NCBI GenBank assembly: GCA_028287105.1 | Contig: JAQBQH010000027.1 | Location: forward strand, 1 to 64,000 | DNA length: 64,000 nt | Reading direction: 5' to 3' | DNA from: Myxococcales bacterium | Lineage (GTDB): Bacteria; Myxococcota_A; Polyangia; Palsa-1104 | The notes under the pieces: generated by a model | What the model was told of the DNA's origin: nothing | The model's database searches: none | The model's input: the letters and a program-made list of their open reading frames with translations, nothing else | Part shown: in pieces, positions 1-10,129 of the stretch | Position numbering within the stretch: position 1 is the first letter of the stretch | Layout of the letters: every line of letters starts with the position of its first letter | Translations under genes and position numbers: made by a program

Positions 1-198
1 GCGTGCGCGCACTACCACAAGCAGCTGGTCAACGTCCTGGCCGAGACCCGCGACATGTTCCAGCAGCTCGAGCGTGGCATCGGCGGCGGCAACCTGGAGG
101 CGCTGCCGGGGCTGCTCGGTCGCGCCAACGGCACCAAGTCGCGGGCCGAGGCGCTCGCTCGCGAAGAGCGCGAGATCAAGAGCCGCTTCGGGATCTAG
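1..198 (+). CDS. C-terminal end of an unrecognised protein (partial)
   Basis: The reading frame is open from the first base and ends at TAG 196-198, giving the last 65 residues of a protein whose start lies outside the window. The visible part is hydrophilic and mostly helical, with a Gly-rich kink (GIGGGN) and a charged end (REEREIKSRFGI). It shows no signal or membrane segment and no motif I recognise. Its stop codon abuts the end of the convergent DUF2231 gene. Coding status rests on the high-GC third-position codon use in frame 1. Function is unknown. Confidence 0.6.
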   Translation, partial: ACAHYHKQLVNVLAETRDMFQQLERGIGGGNLEALPGLLGRANGTKSRAEALAREEREIKSRFGI

Positions 199-1025
199 CG
201 GCGCCATCGCGTCGCCTCGTGGCAGTCGGCGCAGTGGCCACTCGCCTCGCCGACCGCGTGCGCCACTTCCTGCAGGCTCTTCTTGGCCGCCGCCTCGGCG
301 ATGTCGTCCGCGTCGCCGCTGAGCGTCTGCGACATCGACGCCAGCACGTCTGCATGCGCCTTCGCCCGGGCTCCGTCGTCGGCCATCACCTTGGTCAGCT
401 CGACCATGCGCCGCGCGTCGCGCTCGATGCGGGCGAAGTCCTCGTCGCGCGGATGCTGCACCAGCATCGACGCCAGCCGCGCGTTGATCGACGCCCACGA
501 CGCCCGCACCTGTCTCATCGCATCGAGAAAATCGGCCGGCCGCTTCGTCGAATCGCCGACCGGTGGTGCGAGCGCGCCGTCGCCCGCGGCGCGCACCGCC
601 ATGCCGGCGTGGAAGACGAGCACCTCGCCGCCGACCCAGCCGGTGAAGCCCGCCACGCCGGCCACGGCCATCGCCAGGGCGAGCGCCGCCCGCGACGCTG
701 CGACCTCGGGACGGCGCACGATCAGCCGCGCCGCCGCGAACGCCGCCAGCGACAGCGTCGTCGCCACGCCGCCCGCCAGGTGGACCAAGCGCCACGACTC
801 GAGCCCGCCCGGCCATGGCACCACCGCGTTCGAGACCAGCCCGAACGTGCCGGTCGCCACCGTCAGCGCCGCGGTCACGCACAGTGCCGCGTCACCGACG
901 AGCGTCCACGCCGTCGAGCGCCGCCACACCGCGACCGCATAGGCGATGACGATGAGCGGCAGCCCGCCGATGGTGAAGTGGGCCAGCGCCGGGTGAACCG
1001 TCGCCAGCCGCAGGACATGAAACAT
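195..1025 (-). CDS. DUF2231 membrane protein with C-terminal haem-binding CxxCH
   Basis: A 276-residue protein. Residues 1-150 carry about four hydrophobic segments in the DUF2231 pattern (HPALAHFTIGGLPL near residue 11). Residues 155-276 form a soluble helical region resembling cytochrome c-prime and ending in C265-A-D-C268-H269, a covalent c-haem site only seven residues from the C terminus. DUF2231 proteins often sit beside cytochromes, so I infer membrane-bound electron transfer with the haem domain in the periplasm. The gene follows the cytochrome c gene by one base, so the two are almost certainly one operon. The donor and acceptor are unknown. Confidence 0.85.
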   Translation of the reverse strand: MFHVLRLATVHPALAHFTIGGLPLIVIAYAVAVWRRSTAWTLVGDAALCVTAALTVATGTFGLVSNAVVPWPGGLESWRLVHLAGGVATTLSLAAFAAARLIVRRPEVAASRAALALAMAVAGVAGFTGWVGGEVLVFHAGMAVRAAGDGALAPPVGDSTKRPADFLDAMRQVRASWASINARLASMLVQHPRDEDFARIERDARRMVELTKVMADDGARAKAHADVLASMSQTLSGDADDIAEAAAKKSLQEVAHAVGEASGHCADCHEATRWRR

Positions 1026-1026
1026 G

Positions 1027-1461
1027 CTAGTGGAGCTTGATCTCGGCAGCCGACTTCGGATCGATCTTCTTCGCCGAGACGTCGACGCCGTTGGCCTTCA
1101 GATCGAACGCCAGGATCTGGTAGTACTCGTCGACCGTGAGACTGCCGGGCTTGTTGGCCGGCATCTTCGTCGCGACGAACTCGGCCACATCCTGCGCGGT
1201 GTGAAACTGCGACTTGCGCACCTTCGCCGTCGCCGGCGCATCGAGCGGCAGCGCCGCCTTGCCGACCACCGCCGGCGCCTTCTTGGTGCCTTCACCGCCG
1301 GCGCCGTGGCACTTGGCGCAATGCTTCGCATAGAGCTTGCCGCCCTCGGCTGCCTGATCGTTGCCGTTGCTGTCGGCGGCGCGTGAGCTCGTCGCCCAGC
1401 CGGCGAGCGCGACTGCCGCCGTGAACGTCGCTGCGAGGATCGTGGAGCGTCGGTGCGTCAT
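1027..1461 (-). CDS. Secreted monohaem cytochrome c
   Basis: A 144-residue class I cytochrome c. Residues 1-29 are a Sec signal peptide ending SRA-A. The haem site is C48-A-K-C51-H52. The probable distal methionine lies in KMPANKPG, followed by LTVDEYYQILAF, the usual last helix of this family. The ATG start was chosen because AAGGAGGG lies four bases upstream, although the frame stays open a further 63 codons. The protein would act in the periplasm as a small electron carrier, probably serving the DUF2231/CxxCH protein immediately downstream. Confidence 0.88.
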   Translation of the reverse strand: MTHRRSTILAATFTAAVALAGWATSSRAADSNGNDQAAEGGKLYAKHCAKCHGAGGEGTKKAPAVVGKAALPLDAPATAKVRKSQFHTAQDVAEFVATKMPANKPGSLTVDEYYQILAFDLKANGVDVSAKKIDPKSAAEIKLH

Positions 1462-1527
1462 CGGTCCCTCCTTCGGTCTCGTCAATGGAGAGCCGCCGCC
1501 GCGAAAGGTTACAGCCCCGCGCGCACT

Positions 1528-1617
1528 TTTCGCTTCGCCACGCTCGGCCTGACCGCCGCTCAGAAGAGCGATCTCGTCGAGTATCTGAAGTCGTTGTTGA
1601 CCGCGCTCGACGGCTAA
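1528..1617 (+). pseudogene. Possible remnant of a di-haem cytochrome c peroxidase C terminus
   Basis: Frame 1 here reads LGLTAAQKSDLVEYLKSLL and then stops at TAA 1615-1617. This closely resembles the final helix of MauG/CcpA-type di-haem peroxidases (typically LGLT.AEKADLVAFL..L). No start or haem motif precedes it in frame, and upstream the frame runs antisense to the cytochrome c gene. I read it as the tail of a deleted gene lying between the divergent cytochrome and FIST genes. The match is short and could be coincidence. Confidence 0.35.
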
Positions 1618-1735
1618 GCAGGCGGGTGGCGCGTGCCATCGGGCGTGCACTTGAAGGCTTGTTCGCTAGGCTTAGAACCAAAGCGGCACCGTCTCGCACG
1701 ATCTCCAGGTCGGCGCCGGCGGCCTCTGGAGGCTC

Positions 1736-2902
1736 ATGACCGAATCGGCGGTTGTCTATACCAACGCGGCCAGCAGCGGCGAGGCCGCGGCGTCACTCTG
1801 CAAGAAGCTGGCGGACGCGCTCCCCGGAGCCCCGGCGGACGTCCTGGTCCTGTTCGCCTCGCCGACCTACGATCAGCAGGCGCTCCTCAAGGCCCTGAAG
1901 ACGAGGTGCCAGCCGAAGATTCTCGTCGGAGCCTCCTCGGCCGGTGAATTCACGCACGAGACGCGGGGCGCGGGCCTCGCCTGTGCGCTGGCGCTGCGCT
2001 CCTCGGACCTCCACTTCTCGGCAGCCATCGCGCGCGATCTCAGCAAGGATCCGGTCGCCGCCGGGCGGAACCTCGCGGCCGGCTTTCGCGGTCTGACCGA
2101 CCGCGGCTACGCCTATCGATCCGCGCTCGTCATGACCGACGCGCTGGCCGGCCACGCCGACGAGCTGGTCGACCAGCTGACGGTGGCGACCTCCGGGCAG
2201 TATCAGTTCTTCGGCGGCGGAGCCGGCGACGACGCGCAGTTTCGCCGCACCAATGTCTTCTTCGATGACGAGGCCGTGACCGACGCGGCCGTGGCGCTCG
2301 AGATCCTGTCCAATAAGCCCATCGGAGTCGGCGTGGGCCACGGCTGGGAGCCGATCGGCCCGGCGATGCGCGTCACCGAGATCGACGGCAAGCGGCTCGT
2401 CAGCTTGAACGGGATGCCCGCCGTCGAGGCCTTCGAGCGCCATGCCGCCGAGACCAGCCAGACGCTCGACCGCGAAGCGCCCATTCCCTTCTTCCTGCAC
2501 AACATCCTCGGCATCGACACCGGCAGCGGACATCGACTGCGCGTGCCGCTCGCGATCAACGACGACGGATCGGTGCTGTGCGCATCGGAGCTGCCGATTG
2601 GCGCGACGGTTCACGTCATGCGCACGACCGAGCGCTCCGCGGTCGACGCTGCCGCGCGCGCCACCTCCGCGGCGATGCAGGGGCTCAAGGGCAACAAGCC
2701 GCAGGTGGCGCTCTTCTTCGACTGCGTGGCGACGCGGCTGCGCATGGGCGACGCGTTCGGCTTCGAGCTCAAGGCGCTCGCCGAGCAGCTCGGCGACGCC
2801 GAGTTCGTCGGCTGCAACACGCACGGGCAGATTGCGCGCGCCGAGGGGCAGTTCGGCGGCTTTCACAACTGCACCGCCGTGGTGTGCGTGTTGCCGGAGT
2901 AG
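1736..2902 (+). CDS. FIST (N and C) domain sensory protein
   Basis: A 388-residue soluble protein with the FIST_N pattern in the first 200 residues (LVLFASPTYDQQALLKAL, then VGASSAGEFT and FGGGAGDDAQF) and a FIST_C region after about residue 230 (HNILGIDTGSGHRLRVPLAI, then ALFFDCVATRLRMG and EFVGCNTHGQIAR). FIST domains are predicted ligand-sensing modules, possibly for amino acids, found with kinases and chemotaxis proteins. TGGAGG sits just upstream of the ATG. The hybrid kinase gene starts eight bases after the stop, so the FIST protein is probably its partner or ligand sensor. The ligand is not evident. Confidence 0.88.
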   Translation: MTESAVVYTNAASSGEAAASLCKKLADALPGAPADVLVLFASPTYDQQALLKALKTRCQPKILVGASSAGEFTHETRGAGLACALALRSSDLHFSAAIARDLSKDPVAAGRNLAAGFRGLTDRGYAYRSALVMTDALAGHADELVDQLTVATSGQYQFFGGGAGDDAQFRRTNVFFDDEAVTDAAVALEILSNKPIGVGVGHGWEPIGPAMRVTEIDGKRLVSLNGMPAVEAFERHAAETSQTLDREAPIPFFLHNILGIDTGSGHRLRVPLAINDDGSVLCASELPIGATVHVMRTTERSAVDAAARATSAAMQGLKGNKPQVALFFDCVATRLRMGDAFGFELKALAEQLGDAEFVGCNTHGQIARAEGQFGGFHNCTAVVCVLPE

Positions 2903-2910
2903 CTGCGCGC

Positions 2911-4587
2911 GTGGCCGACGCACGCACGCTCCGATCCATCTTTCAGCTCGCCGGCGCGGCGTCGCGCGCGGACGCTGCGCAGGCGCTCGCGGCGCGGCTG
3001 GGCGCGGACGCGCTCTTCATCTTCGTGCGCGATCCGGAGGTGAAGGTGCTGGTGCCGGCGCCCGGCGTTCGGCAGACGCTTCCCGGCGGTCCGGCCTGGC
3101 GCAGCTTTCTCGGCGCCTGCGTCGAGCGCGGCGTGCATCAGGGCCAGGTCGCCTATCCCGATCAGTCGACGCTGCGCGCCGCGACCGCGTTCATCGTCGA
3201 CGACGGAAGCACCTTCGTCTTCGTCGGCGAGCCGGTGGCGCTCGACGAGGACGAGCGAGGGGCCCTGGCGCTGGCAGGGGCTCTCCTCCGCGCCGAGCAC
3301 AGCGCCGTCATCGCCACCGGGATGACCATCGCCGCTCGTGAAGCGGCGCAGCACGCGCGCATGTTGACCAACGCGCTCGACGTGACGCGAAGCGACCTCG
3401 AACAGGCCTTGACCGAATCGGCGCGCTTGAACCGCGAGCTGACCAACGCCGCCGACCGCGAGCGCGAGGCGCGCGCCGAGGCGGAGAAGGCCAATCGCGC
3501 CAAGGACGAGTTCCTGGCGATGCTGGGCCACGAGCTGCGCAATCCGCTCGCGCCCATCGTCACGGCGCTGCAGCTGATCAAGCTGCGCGGCGACGGCGGC
3601 TCGCGAGAGCACGAGATCGTCGAACGTCAGATCGAGCATGTCATCCGCCTCGTCGACGATCTGCTCGACGTCTCGCGCATCACGCGCGGCAAGGTCGATC
3701 TCGAGCGTGCCCCCGTGGAGCTGGCGCGGGTGGTGGCCAAGGCGGTCGAGATGGCCAGCCCGCTCCTGGAGCGGCGCCGCCACCGCTTCTCGGTCTCGGT
3801 GCCCGCGCGCGGGATGATGCTCCACGCCGACGAGGCGCGTCTGGCGCAGGTGCTGTCGAACCTCTTGACCAACGCGGCGCGATACACGCCGGCCGGTGGC
3901 GAGATCTCGATGCGGGCGACGCGCGTCGGCGGCGACGTCGAGATCGCGGTGCGCGATTCGGGCATCGGCATCGAGCCCGCCATCCTGCCGCACATCTTCG
4001 ATCTCTTCGTGCAGGGCAAGCGCTCGAGCGACCGCGCCGAGGGTGGGCTAGGCCTCGGCCTGGCGCTGGTGCGCAACCTCGTTTCGATGCACGGCGGAAC
4101 CGTCGAGGCGCACAGCGAAGGACGCAACTGCGGCAGCGTCTTTTTGGTGCGGCTGCCGGCGCTTCCCGCCGACGTGGTCGCGCCCGCCGTCGAGCCGCGC
4201 GCGCCGCGGCCGGCCCAGGCCAGCGCGGTCCGTAGCCTGCGCGTGCTCATCGTCGACGACAACCGCGACGCCGCCGAGCTGCTCGCCGAGGCGGTGCGCC
4301 TGCAGGGCCACGAGGTCGTGGTCGTGCACGACGGACCGGAGGCGCTCGGCGTCGTCGAGGACTTCGATCCCGACACCGCGATCCTCGACATCGGTCTGCC
4401 GGTGATGGACGGCTACGAGCTGGCGCGCCACCTGCGCGCGCGACCGCTGGGCCGCGAAACCCGCCTCATCGCGGTCACCGGCTACGGACAGGAAAACGAT
4501 CGCGCCCAGGCCAAAGCCGCGGGCTTCGACTCCCATCTCGTCAAGCCCGTGCAGCTGTCGGTGCTGATGGAGCTGCTCTCCGTCTGA
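2911..4587 (+). CDS. Hybrid histidine kinase (sensor region, HisKA, HATPase, receiver)
   Basis: About 558 residues from the GTG chosen just after the FIST stop; the frame is open further upstream, so the start is not certain. Residues 1-135 are an alpha/beta GAF-like sensor region. Residues 145-200 form a coiled coil. HisKA follows with the phosphorylated His at 207 (GHELRNPL), then an ATPase domain (N box near 317-321, DSGIGI at 349, GLGLGLAL at 379). A C-terminal receiver has acidic pair D449-D450, acceptor D493 and Lys 545. There is no membrane segment, so it acts in the cytoplasm. It lies eight bases after the FIST gene and likely takes input from that protein. Confidence 0.9.
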   Translation: MADARTLRSIFQLAGAASRADAAQALAARLGADALFIFVRDPEVKVLVPAPGVRQTLPGGPAWRSFLGACVERGVHQGQVAYPDQSTLRAATAFIVDDGSTFVFVGEPVALDEDERGALALAGALLRAEHSAVIATGMTIAAREAAQHARMLTNALDVTRSDLEQALTESARLNRELTNAADREREARAEAEKANRAKDEFLAMLGHELRNPLAPIVTALQLIKLRGDGGSREHEIVERQIEHVIRLVDDLLDVSRITRGKVDLERAPVELARVVAKAVEMASPLLERRRHRFSVSVPARGMMLHADEARLAQVLSNLLTNAARYTPAGGEISMRATRVGGDVEIAVRDSGIGIEPAILPHIFDLFVQGKRSSDRAEGGLGLGLALVRNLVSMHGGTVEAHSEGRNCGSVFLVRLPALPADVVAPAVEPRAPRPAQASAVRSLRVLIVDDNRDAAELLAEAVRLQGHEVVVVHDGPEALGVVEDFDPDTAILDIGLPVMDGYELARHLRARPLGRETRLIAVTGYGQENDRAQAKAAGFDSHLVKPVQLSVLMELLSV

Positions 4588-4643
4588 GCGGTCGTGCCGC
4601 TTTCGTCGTGCATCTCGGGGATTGTCGCTTACAACCCTATTAG

Positions 4644-4880
4644 ATGACCCGCCGCCGCAGGCTCACTGGACTCTGGGCAGAGCTCGAGCGCGAGGCACAC
4701 CAGCTGGTGCTCGACATCTTGAAGAGCGGTAAGGCGATCGAGGATCCCGAGAACGTCGCCTCCAAGGTGCTGTTCGCGCGCAGCGACATTTCGCCGTCGA
4801 TGCGTCAGGAGTATCTGGACGCGCTGACCGAGACCGTAAGAAAACAGGTCGAGCTTTTGCACAAAAAGGACAGCCCCTGA
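4644..4880 (+). CDS. Small helical protein of unknown function
   Basis: A 78-residue hydrophilic protein, rich in Glu, Lys and Leu, predicted mostly alpha-helical (LWAELEREAHQLVLDIL, then MRQEYLDALTETVRKQVELL). It has no Cys, signal or membrane segment. It begins 56 bases after the hybrid kinase and runs in the same direction. No convincing ribosome site precedes the ATG. Codon use is normal for the region. I do not recognise a family. Confidence 0.6.
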   Translation: MTRRRRLTGLWAELEREAHQLVLDILKSGKAIEDPENVASKVLFARSDISPSMRQEYLDALTETVRKQVELLHKKDSP

Positions 4881-4955
4881 GAGCCTGATTCGCGGCCGCG
4901 CGTTGCGTAAGCAGCGGCACCGGTAGAAGGGCCCCACCGTCGAGAAGCCCGTCGA

Positions 4956-5162
4956 CTAGCGAAAGTGCGCGAGCAACTGCGAGGCGCTCTTCGCCAGCGG
5001 CCGCCCCAGCTCCTTCAACGTCTCGCCCATCGAGCGCGGATGCGTCTCGGCGGACGCCGCCAGCGCCGCCATGAAGACGACGGGGAGCAGCGCGGTTGCG
5101 ATCAGCGCGACGAACATACTGAGGATCATGCTGCCGCTGCGCGGCACTCGCATCGTCTTCAT
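4956..5162 (-). CDS. Small single-pass membrane protein
   Basis: A 68-residue protein with a short basic N terminus (MKTMRVPRSGSM), one long hydrophobic segment at about residues 13-35, and a polar tail with TLKELGRPLAKSASQLL. The start is supported by GAGGAGA four bases upstream; the frame continues further upstream without a ribosome site. It faces away from the hybrid kinase at 5503 and converges on the gene at 4644. I do not recognise a family. It is probably an inner-membrane protein. Confidence 0.6.
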   Translation of the reverse strand: MKTMRVPRSGSMILSMFVALIATALLPVVFMAALAASAETHPRSMGETLKELGRPLAKSASQLLAHFR

Positions 5163-5502
5163 GGGCTCTCCTCGTCTGCCTCTCTCTCTTCGCAAAGATC
5201 GTGCAAGGCGACGCTTCGCGCACTTGCAGGCCGCGGTGGAGCGTGAATTCCGCGGCGCAGGCACTGCACTTCCTGCACGTCGTGGTTTGCACTGTGGCCT
5301 GTCGCCGACGACTCGACGCTTGTGCCTGATGAACGTGTGCCGCGCAATACCAGGTCCGGGTGGCGAGAAATTGCGCGTCGGGAAACCACCTGCCGCCGCG
5401 CGTCGTCCGACAAGATAGCGCTGCGGTTGACGACGGATAGCTGAGCACTAGAACTCCACAGTCACGCGATCGTTTTTCGTTGGTTTCGCGACTTTCAGGA
5501 GA
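5163..5502. other. Intergenic region between divergent genes
   Basis: This 340-base stretch separates the small membrane protein (leftward) from a hybrid kinase (rightward). It must hold both promoters. Base composition becomes less GC-rich toward 5440-5500. I found no convincing -35/-10 pair, terminator, RNA gene or convincing reading frame. Confidence 0.4.
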
Positions 5503-7737
<2,235 letters not shown>

Positions 7738-7797
7738 CGTGCACAACTTGATCACCACCCGCACATGCTTACGCCTTCAAAAGGGGTGAGGGAGAAG

Positions 7798-8181
7798 ATG
7801 GAAAAGACTCGTGTGCTGGTCGTCGACGACGACCCGAATACGCTCGCCAGCGTGGGCGATCTCTTGCGACACAGCGGCTTCGCCGTCTCGACCGCGACCA
7901 CCGGCCGCGAGGCGCTCGGTCGCCTTCTCGACGACGAGCAGCCGTCGGCCATTGTCCTCGACGTGCGCATGCCGGTCATGGACGGCCGCGAGTTTCTCAC
8001 CATCGTGCGCGCCTACCACCGGCTGGCGTCGATCCCGGTCATGGTCTTGACCGCCGTCGATCTGACGCCGGAGCTCGCCGAGTCGGTCGAAGTCGTCATG
8101 CGCAAGCCCTTTCGCGACGAGGAGCTGATCGCCAACGTCGAGGCGCTCGCTGCGAAGGGCTTTTCGCGTGGCGCCGAATAG
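7798..8181 (+). CDS. Single-domain response regulator
   Basis: A 127-residue receiver with no output domain: acidic residues D10-D12, acceptor D55 (IVLDVRMPVMDG), Thr 85 and Lys 103 (RKPF). The start at 7798 follows GAGGGAGAAG directly; an ATG 33 bases earlier lacks a ribosome site. Its end overlaps the GTG of the next kinase gene by 14 bases, so the two are translationally coupled and probably exchange phosphoryl groups. Stand-alone receivers of this kind act as relay intermediates or through protein contacts. Confidence 0.88.
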   Translation: MEKTRVLVVDDDPNTLASVGDLLRHSGFAVSTATTGREALGRLLDDEQPSAIVLDVRMPVMDGREFLTIVRAYHRLASIPVMVLTAVDLTPELAESVEVVMRKPFRDEELIANVEALAAKGFSRGAE

Positions 8182-9277
8182 CCCGGAGCCGCGGCCGCCC
8201 GTCAACATCCTGATGGTCGACGACCATCCGCCGAACCTCATGGCGCTGGAGGCGACGCTCGAGCCGCTCGGCGAGTCGCTGGTGCGCGCCCGATCGGGTC
8301 GCGAGGCGCTCGCCGAGGTCGAGAAGCGGGAGTTCGCGCTCATCCTCCTCGACGTGCGCATGGCCGACATGGACGGCTTCGAAACGGCGCGGCACATCCG
8401 GCAGCACGCTCGCGCCCGCGAGACGCCCATCATCTTCTTGACGGCGATCCACACCGAGACGCACTACGCGCGGCAGGGGCTCTCGCTCGGCGCGGTCGAT
8501 TACATCTACAAACCGTTCGACCCCGACCTGCTCCGCGACAAGGTGCGCTCGTTCGTGGCGCTCCACCGCGAACGGCGGGCGCGTCAGGTGGCCGAGGCGG
8601 CGCTCAAGACGAAGGACCTCATCCTCGGCGTGCTGGGACACGATCTGCGCAGCCCGGTGACCGCGATCTGCGCGTCCGCCGATCTGCTGCTGCGCGACGA
8701 GGAGGCGGTCGACCGGCGCGAGGCGCTCACGCGGATCAACTCGAGCGCACGGCGCATGGATCGGATGGTGCGCGCGCTGGTCGACTACGCGCGCTCGTAT
8801 CTCGGCGACCGCATGCCGGTCCACGACGCGCCGGCGCGCATGGACGACATCTGCCGGCGCGTCGCCGCCGACGTGCTCGTCTCGCATCCTGATCGCAACA
8901 TCGTCGTCAGCGTCGACGGGGACGTCGAAGGGCGATGGGACTCCGATCGCGTGGAGCAGGCGATCACGAACCTCGTCGTCAACGCCGCCGACCACGCCCG
9001 CGGCGACGTGCGCATCGAGGTGGCCGGTCACTCCGACGAAGTGGTCGTAGCGGTGACCAACGACGGCGGCCGCTTTCCCGCGGCGCTGCGCGCGTCGCTG
9101 TTCACGCCCTTCCGCAAGGGCGATGCCGGCGACCGCGGGCTCGGGCTCGGCCTCTTCATCGTTCGCGAGATCGTGGTTGCGCACGGCGGCAGCGTGACGC
9201 TGGCCTCGGGCGCCGACGAGGCGCTCACCCGCTTCGTCACTCGCTGGCCGCGCCGCTCGGCTACAATGCGGCCTTGA
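8168..9277 (+). CDS. Receiver-first histidine kinase (REC, HisKA, HATPase)
   Basis: A 369-residue soluble kinase starting at GTG inside the end of the preceding response regulator. The N-terminal receiver is complete (acidic pair D18-D19, acceptor D62, Lys 115 in YIYKPFDP). HisKA has His 158 (GHDLRSPV). The ATPase domain is compact, with a relaxed first glycine box (NDGGRF) and intact GLGLGLFIV. A kinase whose only input domain is a receiver is normally switched by another kinase's phosphoryl group. The neighbouring kinases at 5503 and 10130 are candidate donors. Confidence 0.9.
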   Translation: MAPNSPEPRPPVNILMVDDHPPNLMALEATLEPLGESLVRARSGREALAEVEKREFALILLDVRMADMDGFETARHIRQHARARETPIIFLTAIHTETHYARQGLSLGAVDYIYKPFDPDLLRDKVRSFVALHRERRARQVAEAALKTKDLILGVLGHDLRSPVTAICASADLLLRDEEAVDRREALTRINSSARRMDRMVRALVDYARSYLGDRMPVHDAPARMDDICRRVAADVLVSHPDRNIVVSVDGDVEGRWDSDRVEQAITNLVVNAADHARGDVRIEVAGHSDEVVVAVTNDGGRFPAALRASLFTPFRKGDAGDRGLGLGLFIVREIVVAHGGSVTLASGADEALTRFVTRWPRRSATMRP

Positions 9278-9279
9278 CG

Positions 9280-9537
9280 ATGATTCGCGCCCTCTTCCTC
9301 GTCGGTGCTGTCGTGGTTGCCCCGGCTGCGCTCGCCAAAGCGCCGCCGGGACAGGGGCGCGCCTGCGATGCGCGCGCGAAGTGTGACGCGGGGCTCGAGT
9401 GCGTGGCGCAGCGCGAAGGAAAGTCGACCTGCCAGCTCGTCTGCGCCGCCAACGCGAAGTGCCCCGAGGATCAGCGCTGCGTCAAAGACGGGGCCCAGTC
9501 GGTCTGTCGTCCGATCAACGACGGCATCGGGCTGTAG
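9280..9537 (+). CDS. Small secreted Cys-rich protein
   Basis: An 85-residue precursor. Residues 1-19 are a clear signal peptide ending ALA-K. The mature part has eight Cys (29, 35, 41, 51, 55, 61, 67, 76), enough for four disulphides, arranged like the C.tDaDC...C spacer modules common in myxobacterial exported proteins. It begins two bases after the receiver-kinase stop and is followed eight bases later by another receiver gene, so it is embedded in a two-component operon. Its function is unknown; a secreted binding protein is possible. Confidence 0.75.
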   Translation: MIRALFLVGAVVVAPAALAKAPPGQGRACDARAKCDAGLECVAQREGKSTCQLVCAANAKCPEDQRCVKDGAQSVCRPINDGIGL

Positions 9538-9545
9538 CCGGGTCG

Positions 9546-9947
9546 ATGGCGGCGCCGCTCAAGGTCGCGATTCTCGACACCAGCGTCGAGACTATCGAGA
9601 CGCTGGTATGGGTGCTCGAGCAGGAGGGCTACGCGACCTCGTCGGCGATGATCGTCGACTTCAAGCGCGGCGCCGACCTCGGCGCCTTTTTGACGAAGCA
9701 CGATCCGGCGGTGATCGTGTACGACGTCGCGCTGCCCTACGAGGAGAACTGGCGCTACTACGTCGACGTGGTCAAGCGGCACGAGGCAGCCAGGGGCCGC
9801 TGCTTCATCTTGACGACGACGAATGTCGCCGCCCTCGAGAAGCTGGTCGGCCGGACCGGCGCCATCGAGCTGGTCGGCAAGCCGTTCGATCTGGAGACCA
9901 TCGTCGACGCCGTCGAGAAGGCGGCCCGTGCCTGCGGGGCGCTATAG
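9546..9947 (+). CDS. Receiver-like response regulator, atypical
   Basis: A 133-residue stand-alone domain with receiver topology. Acceptor D60 (VIVYDVALP), a Thr at 90-92 and Lys 112 (GKPFD) are present. The usual N-terminal acidic pair is reduced to a single D11 (VAILDTS), which may weaken magnesium binding. No output domain follows. It lies eight bases after the Cys-rich protein gene in the same direction, in the kinase operon. Confidence 0.78.
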   Translation: MAAPLKVAILDTSVETIETLVWVLEQEGYATSSAMIVDFKRGADLGAFLTKHDPAVIVYDVALPYEENWRYYVDVVKRHEAARGRCFILTTTNVAALEKLVGRTGAIELVGKPFDLETIVDAVEKAARACGAL

Positions 9948-10129
9948 GCAGGGCGCCGCAACCGAGCTAGACCGACCAAGCCGTCGTGATCGCTGGTGAC
10001 CCGTTCGCGCGTCCGCGCGTCGGAGGAGTCCACGACGGAGAAGGCGGTAAACATGTGCAACTCCTGCTCGCGCCCCCGCCATTCTCCCCTCAAGCTGCGG
10101 GCGATCTTGCCGATGTCATCTATAGAGAG

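Noticed and set aside
2578-2910. N-terminal extension of the first hybrid kinase back to 2578
   Set aside because: The extension would overlap the FIST gene in another frame and reads as Arg/Ala-rich shadow; kinase-like sequence begins after the FIST stop.
9986-10129. 48-codon extension of the multi-PAS kinase from GTG 9986
   Set aside because: The extension has no recognisable domain or good ribosome site; GAF-type sequence begins just after ATG 10130.
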